A stretch of 64,000 nt of DNA from Bacteroidia bacterium (GCA_030426345.1 JAUHYU010000002.1:50075-114074); one strand, 5' to 3'; positions 18,503 through 29,241 are shown, counted from the stretch's first letter. A program made the numbers and translations. Notes: generated by a model not told the origin, from the sequence alone.

Positions 18503-19351
18503 TTAAAGGAAAAAGCTATTGATTTGAACCATAATTAAATCAATCACAAATATCAAAAATGAGGAAATTACTACTGAGGTATTTGCAGCCCTCCCAACTC
18601 CTTGCGTACCCTGTTCTGCGTGAAATCCCTGATAGCTCGCGACCATACCAATGGCGAAACCGAACATCGCTGATTTTATCAGGGATGGAATTAAATCAAC
18701 ATAGGTAACCACTGATATGGCTTGGTTGAAAAAGAAGTACATGGTAATCTCTTCTTTACTTTGAAATGCAAAATAAGACCCTAGAAAACCCAATGCATCG
18801 GCATAAAGCACCAATAAAGGCACGGCAATCGTAGTAGCACCAACTCTGGATACCACAAGGAAATTCATGGGCTTGGTGCCGGATACACTCATTGCATCTA
18901 TCTGTTCTGTTACTTTCATGGATCCAAGTTCGGCACCAATTCCAGACCCCACTTTTCCTGCAAAAATAAGTGCAGTGATCAGTGGGCCTATTTCCCTGAC
19001 TATAGATAGCGATATCATCGTGGGAATCCATGACTCCGTTCCCAATGATGACATAGTAGGGTAAGATTGCATCGTAAATACCATGCCTACAATAAATGAA
19101 GTGGTACCAATAAAGAAAAGGGATTTATAACCTGAAAAATACACTTGTTTCAATAATTCACGCCACTCAAAAGGTGGTGAAAAAATATTTTTCAAGAAGC
19201 GCAATGTGAAATTTACGATGCTCCCTGTATTCTCCAGATATTGTTTTGCTTGCCCAATCAGTATCTTTTGAATCGTTTCTTTTTTTTCCAATTTCTCCAA
19301 AATAATAAATTTTATTTGTGTGGAATTTTCTCCACACTTTTGTGGAGTCAT
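18503..19351 (-). CDS. MlaE family lipid ABC transporter permease
   Basis: 282 aa; 'REIGPLITALIFAGKVGSGIGAELGSMKVTEQIDAMSVSGTKPMNFLVVSR' is the MlaE signature. True start may be a later in-frame codon. Confidence 0.88.
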   Translation of the reverse strand: MTPQKCGENSTQIKFIILEKLEKKETIQKILIGQAKQYLENTGSIVNFTLRFLKNIFSPPFEWRELLKQVYFSGYKSLFFIGTTSFIVGMVFTMQSYPTMSSLGTESWIPTMISLSIVREIGPLITALIFAGKVGSGIGAELGSMKVTEQIDAMSVSGTKPMNFLVVSRVGATTIAVPLLVLYADALGFLGSYFAFQSKEEITMYFFFNQAISVVTYVDLIPSLIKSAMFGFAIGMVASYQGFHAEQGTQGVGRAANTSVVISSFLIFVIDLIMVQINSFFL

Positions 19352-19460
19352 TATTCAATGAACTATATGAAAACATGCCCTGCATGGTTATTATCATGTT
19401 TTTATAGTTTCATAATCGTCATCATTGATATAATATTCAATATGTATGCCATTGATATAT

Positions 19461-19494
19461 AAAAAAATGAACCAGATCTTGGTTCATTTTTTTT
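19461..19494. terminator. Bidirectional hairpin terminator
   Basis: AAAAAAATGAACCAgatcTTGGTTCATTTTTTTT: stem with A/T tracts on both sides. Confidence 0.7.
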
Positions 19495-19528
19495 ATGTTG
19501 AGGAAGTCTATTTTATTGAAGAATTCAT

Positions 19529-19954
19529 CTAATTTTTAAATGCATCTTGAATGTCATCACCTACTTGGTCAATCTTAACTTTAATGTCTGCAATTCCATC
19601 ATCAACGTTTTCCTTAAATTTCTTCCAATCCTCTGCAGTTTTATCGTCTACCTCATCTTGTTTTTTCTTTAAATCTGCTTTGGTTGCCTTCAGATCATTT
19701 AAGGTTTCGTCCCATTTTGCTTTGGCATCGTCTGAAAAATCTTTGACATTTGCTTCGATTTTAGTGATTTCATTATCAATGCTCGCAATCGCTTCATTCA
19801 ATTCCTTTTTGACCTCTTCTTTTTGTTCCTTCAACTCATTGCTTACCTCAGTGGAGGTGGATGATTGTGTGCTTTGTTTGTTTTCACATTTTGTGAATGC
19901 CAATACTACAAATATGATCATGGACATATTGGCTAATTTTTTAATGAACTTCAT
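19529..19954 (-). CDS. Small helical lipoprotein (coiled-coil, hypothetical)
   Basis: 141 aa, lipobox LAFTKC, strongly K/E/D-rich helical pattern. Confidence 0.7.
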   Translation of the reverse strand: MKFIKKLANMSMIIFVVLAFTKCENKQSTQSSTSTEVSNELKEQKEEVKKELNEAIASIDNEITKIEANVKDFSDDAKAKWDETLNDLKATKADLKKKQDEVDDKTAEDWKKFKENVDDGIADIKVKIDQVGDDIQDAFKN

Positions 19955-20027
19955 TTTTCTAATGTTTAAAATTCCAATTATTAGGTTTCAGCCTGATTTC
20001 GATATCAATTAAATCTGTTTGCTCTGA

Positions 20028-20213
20028 TTACAGATCATTGATTTCTTTAAGAATAGTTTCCTTGGTTTTTCCTGTTGCTATCTCTATTCTGCCGACTAAC
20101 TCATCCATTTTTCCTTCGACAAAAATTGAATCATCATCAATGACAGCGCCATACTTCTGTTTCAACTTGCCTTTAATCTCGTTCCAGTTTCCTTTAATTT
20201 GTAATTGATTCAT
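20028..20213 (-). CDS. CsbD family stress-response protein
   Basis: 61 aa 'MNQLQIKGNWNEIKGKLKQKYGAVIDDD..' matches the CsbD pattern (xxGxWxExKGKxKxKxG). Confidence 0.85.
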   Translation of the reverse strand: MNQLQIKGNWNEIKGKLKQKYGAVIDDDSIFVEGKMDELVGRIEIATGKTKETILKEINDL

Positions 20214-20476
20214 GGTTCTATTCTTTAGTTTATAAATTTATCCATAACCATGTAAATAATATGCCAGATGAGTAGAGCATCCATAGATTCAATTGTTATG
20301 TACACTGAATCAATGGATTATGATGTGAGTACTATGTGAAAGTAAATTTAATAATCTAGTGATTTGGGCAATTATCTCCACAGTATTGGGTACTGAATGT
20401 CCTGTGCTCAATCGGTGCTAAGAAAAAACATTAGATAAGAATTACATGGACTTTAGAGCATTTTTCGGTACACTAA

Positions 20477-20524
20477 TAAAAGAATAATAAGTAACCATGC
20501 TAAAAGAATAATAAGTAACCATGC
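20477..20524. repeat. Perfect 24-bp tandem duplication (x2)
   Basis: taaaagaataataagtaaccatgc at 20477-20500 and again at 20501-20524. Confidence 0.95.
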
Positions 20525-20706
20525 ACCTTAAATTCGAGCGCTATTAGTGCTGATTTGTATTGACGAAGCAAATGGATTACAAAATGCATATTAAAAAAAA
20601 TATTCAAGACAAATTAATGATATTACAATAGATTCTATACTTTAATCAAAGTACTTCAACTTTCTATTAATCTATTAGTTAACACCAAAAATGGCAACAA
20701 TACTAA

Positions 20707-22833
20707 TTACTCTGTTACCACTCCGATCTCAGCAATGGAAATATGGTTTTCACCATTGATTTCCTTGGTGCCGACTAACTTAATATACCTGCCTTGTATG
20801 GCATCAAAAGGTTTGGTCTGCAAAATCGGGTTGTTTTTAATATTGCTGAACTCTCCCTTAGAGACCGGGCTTCCCCAGCTTTTCCCATCTTTGCTCACGT
20901 AAAATTGATATTGAGAAATAGTGCCATCGATGTACCGATGCTGTGATGGCAAGTAGGTAAACCCTGTGAGGGTCAACATCTCCCCGAGATCTATTACAAC
21001 AGATTGCGGCAAATTGGATTTGGTATCGCTTTTCCAAACGCTCCCTTGGTTCGCGTCTACAATTGCCTCAGCTTTGGGATCCTTATCCGCGGAGGGAGAA
21101 ATTACTTTCCATAATGATTTGTTGATATCAAATTCCATGGATTCTGAGGCACTTTGGGCCTTGGATTCTGGGTCATAGGCGATGGCGATGATGTTCCCCT
21201 TGCCTTCAATTTGAATTCCACCGTTATATTTTATTGAGTTAGAGGTAGGTTTGCTACCATCAGTTGTGTAGAATATTTCCAATCCTGTATCTAAAGATTC
21301 CATGGAAATTATACCCTTTTTATCTCTCGAAATGACTGGAGGTTCTAATAGCTTGGGGGCATGGTAAATCTCGATATTCGTGATGGTAGGAGAGGCTTTG
21401 GCATCTACGATAGTAAACCGCAATTTGTTGGAAGTGACATTGTCGAAGCGTAAGGTGCGCTTGTAACCGATGGTTGTTTGTGAAGCTATTTCCTTCCATG
21501 CATTGTCAACAAATGCTTCTAAAGTAAACTTTTTCACGCGCTGCCCCAGTTGAATATATTCCTGCGTGAGGAATCTATTGAAAGTGGTTGCTTTACCAAA
21601 ATCAAATGTGATGGAAGCATTTGTCACGCCATCATCCGTCGCCCAGTAGGTTCCTTTGTTGCCATCCATCACGTTTTTTGCATCGTAAGCATTAGCATTT
21701 CCACGAACATTAGATGCTTCCACATCCAAATTTACCGCAAGGTTAGTTTCGAAATCTTTGTCAATGACATGTTTCATTTTCATTAGTTGCTCCACATCTT
21801 TTTCGTGGATTAACCCGCGTGTATCTACTGGAAAGTTCAGCAAAAAAGAAGCATTTCTGCCAATAGAATTATAATAAATATCCACAAGCGATTTCACCGA
21901 CCGTACCTTGTGGTCTTCAGATTTGTGGTAGTACCAACCCGGTCGGATCGATACATCTACCTCCGCAGGTAGCCAATGCGTGCCATCTTCATGACCATTG
22001 GTCAGTTGCTTATAATTTGGAGACCCGGGCCAAAACTCATCTCGACGCAAGATCGACCAGTTGGTTTCACCTGCCCATCCGGACTCGTTGCCCACCCAAC
22101 GCACATCCGGCCCTGCATCGCTGAACATCATGGCATCTGGCTGATTGTCGCGGACGATCTTGCGCGTTTTTGGCCAGTCATAATATGTTTTCCGATCTAC
22201 CTTACGATCTTCATTGGCTCCTCCATAATATCCTGTTCCTCCATTGGCACCGTCAAACCACACTTCAAAAACTTCACCGTAGTTGGTCATCAATTCTTTC
22301 AACTGGTTTCTGAAATAGGTGATGTATTCGTCTGTGCCGTATTCCGCATGGTTTCTGTCCCACGGAGATAGATACAGCCCAAGCTTCAAACCATATTCTT
22401 CGCAGGCCTCAGCCAATTCCAAAACCACATCTCCTTTCCCATCTTTCCATGGAGAATTTTTCACAGAATGTTCTGTATACTGAGAAGGCCACAGACAGAA
22501 ACCATCGTGGTGCTTTGCTGTAAGAATTATCCCTTTCATACCGGCTTCCTTCGCTACTCTCGCCCACTGACGGGTATCCAGTTCCGTGGGGTTGAAGGTT
22601 TCCGGAGATTCTCCACCAAGACCCCATTCCATGTTGGTAAATGTGTTCATGTTAAAATGTACGAAAGCATAAAATTCTAGCTCGTGCCACTTCAATTGCC
22701 GCGCAGATGGGAGTGGGCCGACTGGTTCGGGTGGTGCTGGAGATTGCTTACAGGATATAACAAGAATGGCAATTATTATAAAGGAAATAGCTCTTTTTTT
22801 CATGGAAAAGGATTTTTTCTTATGAGTTTTCAA
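20707..22833 (-). CDS. Alpha-L-fucosidase (GH29) with F5/8-type C and chitobiase-C-like modules
   Basis: 'MKGIILTAKHHDGFCLWPSQYTEHSVKNSPWKDGKGDVV', 'EVWFDGANG', discoidin-like domains; lipobox VISC. Confidence 0.9.
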   Translation of the reverse strand: MKTHKKKSFSMKKRAISFIIIAILVISCKQSPAPPEPVGPLPSARQLKWHELEFYAFVHFNMNTFTNMEWGLGGESPETFNPTELDTRQWARVAKEAGMKGIILTAKHHDGFCLWPSQYTEHSVKNSPWKDGKGDVVLELAEACEEYGLKLGLYLSPWDRNHAEYGTDEYITYFRNQLKELMTNYGEVFEVWFDGANGGTGYYGGANEDRKVDRKTYYDWPKTRKIVRDNQPDAMMFSDAGPDVRWVGNESGWAGETNWSILRRDEFWPGSPNYKQLTNGHEDGTHWLPAEVDVSIRPGWYYHKSEDHKVRSVKSLVDIYYNSIGRNASFLLNFPVDTRGLIHEKDVEQLMKMKHVIDKDFETNLAVNLDVEASNVRGNANAYDAKNVMDGNKGTYWATDDGVTNASITFDFGKATTFNRFLTQEYIQLGQRVKKFTLEAFVDNAWKEIASQTTIGYKRTLRFDNVTSNKLRFTIVDAKASPTITNIEIYHAPKLLEPPVISRDKKGIISMESLDTGLEIFYTTDGSKPTSNSIKYNGGIQIEGKGNIIAIAYDPESKAQSASESMEFDINKSLWKVISPSADKDPKAEAIVDANQGSVWKSDTKSNLPQSVVIDLGEMLTLTGFTYLPSQHRYIDGTISQYQFYVSKDGKSWGSPVSKGEFSNIKNNPILQTKPFDAIQGRYIKLVGTKEINGENHISIAEIGVVTE

Positions 22834-23085
22834 GATACAAATAAGTGCTAAATTATTAACTGTGCCCTTAAGAAATGTTTAAACTCCATTAAAATAGCAG
22901 GTAAATTCCATGAAAAATGCAATCTTTATTGATGAAACAAAAAACATTCGACCTTCTTTTTTTTATTCACTCGGCCTTAGAACTGATGATTAGGTTTTAT
23001 AAAAACCATATAATTATTAGTTTTAAAAATTGAACTAAATTCTTTTTGATAAGAAACTGATTTTACAACATTAAATAATTATGAA

Positions 23086-24429
23086 ATGGGTACAGATAGG
23101 AGAAATTTTCTAAAAAAAGCTGTGGTTGGCGTCACAGGGGCAACAATTGGAGGAAGTGCTATGGCAAATTCTGCCAAAAGTTATTCAAAAATCATTGGAG
23201 CCAATGACAAATTGAATGTCGCAATCATCGGTTTAGGAAGAAGGCTTGGCGCTTATTATGAGCCAATCAGTAGAAAGGAAAGTAATGTCGAATTGCTATA
23301 TCTCTGCGATGTGATGAAAAGTCAAAGGGAAAAGGCTGCAAGCAAATTCGCAAAGCTCATCAAAAATAAACCCATTCTAGAAAATGACGTCAGAAAAGTA
23401 CTTGAAGATCCAAAAGTAGATGCCATCTTCAATGCCACGCCTGATCACTGGCATACACCGGGCGCTTGTATGGCCATGGAAGCAGGTAAGCACGTGTATT
23501 TGGAAAAACCGTGTAGCCACAATCCTCATGAAGGGGAGTTGGTTGTAGCTTTTCAACAAAAATACAATAAGGTGGTCCAGATGGGAAACCAGCAACGATC
23601 TTCACCAGAGTCAATAGAAATTATCAAAGCCATTCATAATGGAGCAATAGGAAAAGCATATAGGGCCGTGGCATTTTATACAAATGATAGGGGAGAAGTT
23701 CCTGTACCAAAAAAACAGGCACCTCCTGAAGGTTTGGATTGGGACTTGTTTCAGGGGCCTGCTCCGCGAAAAGACTATATGCATGACACTTGGGACTATA
23801 ACTGGCATTGGTACGGTTGGGATTATGGCACAGCTGAAATGGGCAACAATGCAACGCATGAGTTAGACATCGCCCGATGGGCATTGGATGTTGAATATCC
23901 GATGCACGTTGATGTGTTTTCCGGTAAATTTCAATATCCAAATGACGGATGGGAAATGTACGATACAATGGAGGCTTCTTTTCATTTTGATGATAATCGG
24001 GTAATCAACTGGGAAGGACAAAGCAGAAACAAATACGATACATTTGGTGGTGGACGAGGAACGATCATCTATGGTTCTGAAGGATCTGTCTTTGTAAATA
24101 GAGGTGGCTACAGACAATATGACCTTAAGGGGAAATTAGTTAAGGATAGTAAGTCTGCTAGCAATGAAGCTGGAACAGCACTTGGCGGTGGTGGTGATAT
24201 GACTACCAAACATGCGGTTAATTTCTTTGAAACTATCCGTGGAAAAGAAAAATTGACCTCTCCAATCGAGCAAGGTGTAGTGAGTCAATTACTCACGCAC
24301 TATGCCAATATCGCTTCACGGATTGGCAAAGGTTTTGATGTGGACGATACCACCGGGCGCATTTTTGATAGGGAAGCAATGCAACTCTGGAAAAGGGAAT
24401 ACGAGCCCGGCTGGGAACCAAAGATTTAG
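23086..24429 (+). CDS. Gfo/Idh/MocA family oxidoreductase with Tat-type signal
   Basis: 'MGTDRRNFLKKAVVG', 'VAIIGLGRR', 'ATPDHWHTPGACMAMEAGKHVYLEKPCSHNPHEGE'. Confidence 0.9.
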   Translation: MGTDRRNFLKKAVVGVTGATIGGSAMANSAKSYSKIIGANDKLNVAIIGLGRRLGAYYEPISRKESNVELLYLCDVMKSQREKAASKFAKLIKNKPILENDVRKVLEDPKVDAIFNATPDHWHTPGACMAMEAGKHVYLEKPCSHNPHEGELVVAFQQKYNKVVQMGNQQRSSPESIEIIKAIHNGAIGKAYRAVAFYTNDRGEVPVPKKQAPPEGLDWDLFQGPAPRKDYMHDTWDYNWHWYGWDYGTAEMGNNATHELDIARWALDVEYPMHVDVFSGKFQYPNDGWEMYDTMEASFHFDDNRVINWEGQSRNKYDTFGGGRGTIIYGSEGSVFVNRGGYRQYDLKGKLVKDSKSASNEAGTALGGGGDMTTKHAVNFFETIRGKEKLTSPIEQGVVSQLLTHYANIASRIGKGFDVDDTTGRIFDREAMQLWKREYEPGWEPKI

Positions 24430-24451
24430 TATTGCCAGAAAAATTTTCTTG

Positions 24452-24486
24452 AAAGGGGAATGGCACGAGTGCCATTCCCCTTTTTT
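24452..24486 (+). terminator. Rho-independent terminator downstream of the Gfo/Idh/MocA gene
   Basis: AAAGGGGAATGGCACgaGTGCCATTCCCCTTTTTT: perfect 12-bp stem plus T-tract. Confidence 0.85.
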
Positions 24487-24515
24487 GGTTCAGAGAATCT
24501 AAAACTGAGAGAGGA

Positions 24516-25394
24516 TTACATATCTCTCAATTGGTTATTGTAATATTTATTCGCTTTAAAAGCGGTTATCATTTCTAAAGCAGATTGATGTTTTCTTCCG
24601 GTGGCTTTTTCAAAATCCGATTGAACTTGATAAGCACCATGGCGAATTCCTTCATAAATTCCTGCAATTACGGTTCCTATAAATTCACCCAATTCGGCTT
24701 TTCTTTCGGCTGTGTAGGCTTGTACCGAAACCGCATTAAAAACTAAATGGGTGTTGTACACTTGGTTGATGACATTGGCCAATTGAGCCTGGGTGATGGG
24801 CGCACCCATTAAATTATATACTTGGCCGTTGTGTTTTTCTTCCGTCAGCATTTTTGTATAAGCTGCGGCCAACTCAGTTCTGCTGGTGTAGCCGCACGTG
24901 CCATCAGCGGCACAATTTCTAATTTCACCATCTTTTATGTAACTGTCTAGATACTCCAGATCAGGCTCAATGTAGATTCCGTTTCGGCCAATAGCCCAAG
25001 CCAGGTCAGATTCTTGCACGTCTTTTTCGGTCTGGCGATTGCTTTGCACAATGGGACTAAACGCGTTTTTTTCTTCATCGCCAATTATGCTTGTGTATAC
25101 TATTTTTTTTACGCCATTTTGTTTGGCAGCTTCAATTACATTTCGGTGTTGCTGAATTCTTTTTTGTGGCTCGTCCATTCCCGAAACCAACAAAACAGCG
25201 TCAATGCCTTGTAGTGCAAGGTTTAATTCTTCGCGACTGTTGTAATCACCTTTTCTAACTTCAACGCCAAGATGCTGTGCGTTTTTGGGCGTTCGGGCAA
25301 TGCCAATTACGTTTTCCTTTCCAATTTTACTTATCAGCTGCTTGGCTATGGTCGAGCCCAATTTCCCGCTAACGGATGTTACTGCTATTTTCAT
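24516..25394 (-). CDS. NmrA-like SDR family NAD(P)-binding protein
   Basis: 'MKIAVTSVSGKLGSTIAKQLI', 'GDYNSREELNLALQGIDAVLLVSG', QOR2/NmrA-like pattern. Confidence 0.85.
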   Translation of the reverse strand: MKIAVTSVSGKLGSTIAKQLISKIGKENVIGIARTPKNAQHLGVEVRKGDYNSREELNLALQGIDAVLLVSGMDEPQKRIQQHRNVIEAAKQNGVKKIVYTSIIGDEEKNAFSPIVQSNRQTEKDVQESDLAWAIGRNGIYIEPDLEYLDSYIKDGEIRNCAADGTCGYTSRTELAAAYTKMLTEEKHNGQVYNLMGAPITQAQLANVINQVYNTHLVFNAVSVQAYTAERKAELGEFIGTVIAGIYEGIRHGAYQVQSDFEKATGRKHQSALEMITAFKANKYYNNQLRDM

Positions 25395-25407
25395 ATGGAT
25401 GATTTTT

Positions 25408-25608
25408 TTAATTCGATTGCTTTTTGAGTGCCTCCAATTCTAATTCGAGGCTTTCGGCTTTAGCTTTAAATTTCTCCATCGCCTTTTTCAGCTGCCCTAC
25501 TTTTTTGAATACTTCTTCATCTTGAATAGTATGGTAGGTAAGCTCTCCATTTGTTTCTTTAGTTTTTGATTTGCTGCCACAAGTTGGACAATTTGCTACT
25601 TTACTCAT
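25408..25608 (-). CDS. Small zinc-ribbon/coiled-coil hypothetical protein
   Basis: 66 aa 'MSKVANCPTCGSKSKTKE...' CxxC followed by a helix. Confidence 0.6.
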   Translation of the reverse strand: MSKVANCPTCGSKSKTKETNGELTYHTIQDEEVFKKVGQLKKAMEKFKAKAESLELELEALKKQSN

Positions 25609-25650
25609 AATTTTTATTTTTATAAAATCGCTATCAATCCCGTGATTTTG

Positions 25651-27075
25651 TTAAATATTTTTCTCCAATTCATAGGCATAAGAGAGATAGTAGTTTCTCG
25701 CGGGGGCATTGATTTCTTGCGCTGCTAAACCTCTTAACAACTTTATTTTTATCACAATGACTTCTTTTTTTTGGTAATCCGTTTGAAGTAGATAGTCAGC
25801 CAATTGTAATCCCCACTGATAATTCCCTTCGTTAAGGGCAGTATTAAGTTGTTTCTTCACCTTCTGCTCACCACCGGCCAGCGCAATAATATTCTTCGCC
25901 TCCTGCAACCCTGTTAGTGGGTAGAGATTCGTGGGATTCCCGTCGAACCAACCAACATAGTGTAAAAACACCGAACGCACCCCCCAGGCAACCGATCCAT
26001 AGAACTCTTGTAGGTTCGGCCGGGTCGAAAGCGAATCCGCCAACTTAACACTGTCCACGGTTTGTTGCAGGGTATAACCCTTGTTCATGGCATCTATCGT
26101 TTGTTGGTAGACACTTAAAATAGCCGTTGAGTAGTTTTTTAGATTCTGATGGACAAATGATTCTCCCGAGACCGGACGTGTGTGGCCAGGAACGAGGTGC
26201 TTTACCGGAAAAGTGCTCATTTTTTGTATCGATTCACCCCATGATTTGACATCCCTATATTGCGAGCCCCGAATAGCATGAAGATTGGGAAACGATTTGT
26301 AGTAGTTGTCTCCTGTAAACAATGTCTCAAGATCAGGAATCCAAACAAACAGTTCATCATTGGTTTCTCCATCGGCAGCGTACAATTCGAAATCGATGCC
26401 AGCGAGGCTTATGTAAAGGGAATCCTGAAATGTCTTATTAGGTGCGAGGTATCCTTCACCGACGCGGTCCGTAGGCGTGATACCAGGGGCGACACCACGA
26501 TTGATGACATCTTCGGAGGGAAGATCACGCCCGAATTGCCGGGCGTTTCGTTGCTTCAAGATGGATTCTACCGGTGAGTTTTCCTGTAGCTCACTCTTAA
26601 ACCCCACTCTTGCAATTATCTCAACATCGTTGCTATTGCCGGTAAAAGCGGAGGTACCTCCGGTATGATCTAGATGGCCATGGGTATAAATTAATGCCTT
26701 GACAGGCTTGTCGCTGATTTTTTGGAATTCCTCCGCCACCTTTTCCGCAGCACCCAAAGCGCGGAGCGCATCTATAATTACCACGCCGTTTTTTCCAATC
26801 ACCATAGAGGCATTTGAGCCATCATACCCTACCGCTACATATACGTTTTTATTTAACCGGATTATTTCAGGAGTGAATTCAGAAGATTGGCCTTTTAACT
26901 TGGTGATATTTGGATGTTCCTTTTCTTGTTCCCGAGGTGTATTCTGTTCAGGAGGATTTTGACATGCCTGCAACAAAACAATTACCGAGAAAAACACAGT
27001 GCTTTTTAATATTGATTTATACCTTTTTACTTCACGAAAGTATGTTTCTACTGCTTGATTTTTCCTTAGATTCAT
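25651..27075 (-). CDS. MBL-fold hydrolase, alkyl-sulfatase (SdsA-like) family
   Basis: 'YTHGHLDHTGGTSAF', 'VPGHTRPV', C-terminal alkylsulfatase-dimerisation-like 'GSVAWGVRSVFLHYVGWFDGNPTNLYPL'. Confidence 0.85.
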   Translation of the reverse strand: MNLRKNQAVETYFREVKRYKSILKSTVFFSVIVLLQACQNPPEQNTPREQEKEHPNITKLKGQSSEFTPEIIRLNKNVYVAVGYDGSNASMVIGKNGVVIIDALRALGAAEKVAEEFQKISDKPVKALIYTHGHLDHTGGTSAFTGNSNDVEIIARVGFKSELQENSPVESILKQRNARQFGRDLPSEDVINRGVAPGITPTDRVGEGYLAPNKTFQDSLYISLAGIDFELYAADGETNDELFVWIPDLETLFTGDNYYKSFPNLHAIRGSQYRDVKSWGESIQKMSTFPVKHLVPGHTRPVSGESFVHQNLKNYSTAILSVYQQTIDAMNKGYTLQQTVDSVKLADSLSTRPNLQEFYGSVAWGVRSVFLHYVGWFDGNPTNLYPLTGLQEAKNIIALAGGEQKVKKQLNTALNEGNYQWGLQLADYLLQTDYQKKEVIVIKIKLLRGLAAQEINAPARNYYLSYAYELEKNI

Positions 27076-27146
27076 TTCTATGCGATTTTTATTGTTTCCT
27101 TTTATAATAAATATTCGTACGCCTTTTCAAGTGTATAACTCCTCAA

Positions 27147-27776
27147 TTACTTCTTATTCGTAATTAGTACGGATTTTCTTCTAAATAAAGATAGCAACTG
27201 ATACTTAGAATTTTGAGCAACCGTTTTTAAAAACGCCTGAGTTTCTGCCATCTCTGCGTTATCGACATAAATAAATGTACCGTTATGGAAGTTGGATTCA
27301 AGCATTTGGAACAGGGGCAGATATAAATCTTTCCAACCGTCTAACAGCAACAAATCTATGGGTGCATTATGATTTTTTAAGGTTTTCATTGCATCGCCAA
27401 TCCTGACTTCAATGAGGTCGTTTACACCTGCTTTTTTAAAGGTTTCGATGGCCCTTTGCGCTTTGGATTCAATTAATTCTGTGGTGATAATACTACCTCC
27501 AGTTTCCAATACACCTTGCGCTAAAAACAGCGTAGAAATTCCAAATGAAGTTCCAAACTCAACAACATTCTTAAGATTGTTTTCCTTTATCAGCTGCACC
27601 AAACCTTCACCTTGTTCTTTCGAAATGGAGAGATATGCCTCTTTAAAATCACTTGGTTGCATAGGCCTGAACATACTTTTTGCTGCACCTTTTATCATTT
27701 TAAGATGGTCATACTTAGAGTCGTTATACAACTCGTTCAATGTACTTATTATCTTTTCTTGTTGTTGAGATATCAT
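27147..27776 (-). CDS. Class I SAM-dependent O-methyltransferase-like protein
   Basis: 'NVVEFGTSFGISTLFLAQGV', 'IDLLLLDGWKDLYLPLFQMLE'. Confidence 0.85.
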   Translation of the reverse strand: MISQQQEKIISTLNELYNDSKYDHLKMIKGAAKSMFRPMQPSDFKEAYLSISKEQGEGLVQLIKENNLKNVVEFGTSFGISTLFLAQGVLETGGSIITTELIESKAQRAIETFKKAGVNDLIEVRIGDAMKTLKNHNAPIDLLLLDGWKDLYLPLFQMLESNFHNGTFIYVDNAEMAETQAFLKTVAQNSKYQLLSLFRRKSVLITNKK

Positions 27777-27838
27777 GCTTCAGTTTGTTATAGATGGGAA
27801 TATCGGTTTTACCGTATTAATCAATTTTTTTACAATGA

Positions 27839-28801
27839 TTAAAACCAATCAGCTCCAGGATCGCCCTGAAAGAAAGCATCAGGAAGTGACAATAAAAGTC
27901 CGCCCTCCTCATAGTTGGGATATAGCAACTGAAGTTCATCCACAACCTCTTGCTGAGTAGTGGCTGCACCTCCTGCGGAGAGTGTTTGTGTTCCTTTTAT
28001 AAGGCCTTGCGCATTTTGTAGATATTCTATGTTTTCATCGATAACCGTTCCTACATCAGCACGGGAACCATTATGGCCTACAAACACATGATCGTAATCT
28101 GAGAAGTTCGTTTTTAGAACATTTAAACCTGCTACCCAATTATCTATTTCGTCTTTTCCCGTTTTGGGTGTGTATTCTCTCAAATAGGGATGCGAAAGAT
28201 TGTATATAAGGTCTCCAGAGAAAACTACTTTAAGTTCTTCATTATAGAAATAGCCATTTTCCCCTGTTTCAGCGTTAGCTACTTTGTCAAAACTAAATGT
28301 GAGATCTCCTACTTCTTTAGAGCCAGTAACACCTATTACGCTATTGGGGTACAAGCTCGTAAAGTCAGCCGTGTTGTTCAACTGGTCGGCAACGGTGCCT
28401 TCGGCATAAAAATCCAAATCCGTAAAATTTCCCGCACCACCATAATGGTCACCATGGTTATGTGTAATAATTACAGCCCCTGGTTTGTTAATAGCATCTA
28501 CATACGCCTCTAGCTCATCCGCAAAAGCAGGTGCGGGCCCTAAATCAACAAGAACAATATCTTCGGCTGTTTCAACAACGGTTACAGTATATGGTGCCGC
28601 AGCAAAATCGATGGTGTGGTATCTTACCGTATTTTCTGTAATAACGTTTACCACGCCAGTCGTAATCAATGAACTGGATGGTGCATCTCCAAAATCTGCA
28701 ACTACGGTCTCTGGACTACCATCATCACTGTCACATGAACCGAATAAGATTAAAGCAATAATTGCTAAGACCCCAAAATTTAATTTAAAATACTTCATCA
28801 T
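27839..28801 (-). CDS. MBL-fold metallo-hydrolase, secreted/lipoprotein
   Basis: 'VIITHNHGDHYGGAGNF', 'VFVGHNGSRADVGTV', lipobox FGSC. Confidence 0.85.
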   Translation of the reverse strand: MMKYFKLNFGVLAIIALILFGSCDSDDGSPETVVADFGDAPSSSLITTGVVNVITENTVRYHTIDFAAAPYTVTVVETAEDIVLVDLGPAPAFADELEAYVDAINKPGAVIITHNHGDHYGGAGNFTDLDFYAEGTVADQLNNTADFTSLYPNSVIGVTGSKEVGDLTFSFDKVANAETGENGYFYNEELKVVFSGDLIYNLSHPYLREYTPKTGKDEIDNWVAGLNVLKTNFSDYDHVFVGHNGSRADVGTVIDENIEYLQNAQGLIKGTQTLSAGGAATTQQEVVDELQLLYPNYEEGGLLLSLPDAFFQGDPGADWF

Positions 28802-29004
28802 TTCTATTTTTAAATTTTCTATTTATTTAACACTGCAAAATTGGTGGGATTCTACTATGCTATTTTTATTAAAATGATAGTAAAAATGGTTAAAGTGGAA
28901 CCAATGGTTTGAGTTGTCCCCTAAATTTGAATGAGCTAGTGCCTGTGTTTTATTGAATATTCTTGACTATACTGGCTAGGACTTTAAAACCTGTTCTCTA
29001 ACTT

Positions 29005-29112
29005 TTTTCCTTTGCCAGTAGAGAATACACCAAATAACGTTTAACTTCAATAGCTATGGAATCATCAATAAAATGTTTGGCAGTATTGTCGATCAATGTA
29101 GTATTTGAATAA
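29005..29112 (-). pseudogene. Remnant of an AraC-family regulator (part of the HTH region)
   Basis: Minus-strand translation ..SNTTLIDNTAKHFIDDSIAIEVKRYLVYSLLAKEKS.. resembles LNTAKHFIDDFVILEIKRAIAST of the intact AraC at 29871..30734; 28-bp exact identity 29061-29088 = 30026-30053. Confidence 0.75.
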
Positions 29113-29241
29113 CCGATTCAAGTTGGGGTGATTGGATAATGAAGCTATACAGTTCCATTTTTTTCTTAAAAATGCATTTTAGGGATATTGATGTGCTTGG
29201 TAGCCCAGTAGTCTAGTAATTGATATTATATAAAACCAAAA

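Noticed and set aside
19551-20012. 153-aa plus-strand ORF opposite the small lipoprotein
   Set aside because: Serine/Phe-rich composition typical of the antisense of a K/E-rich helical protein.
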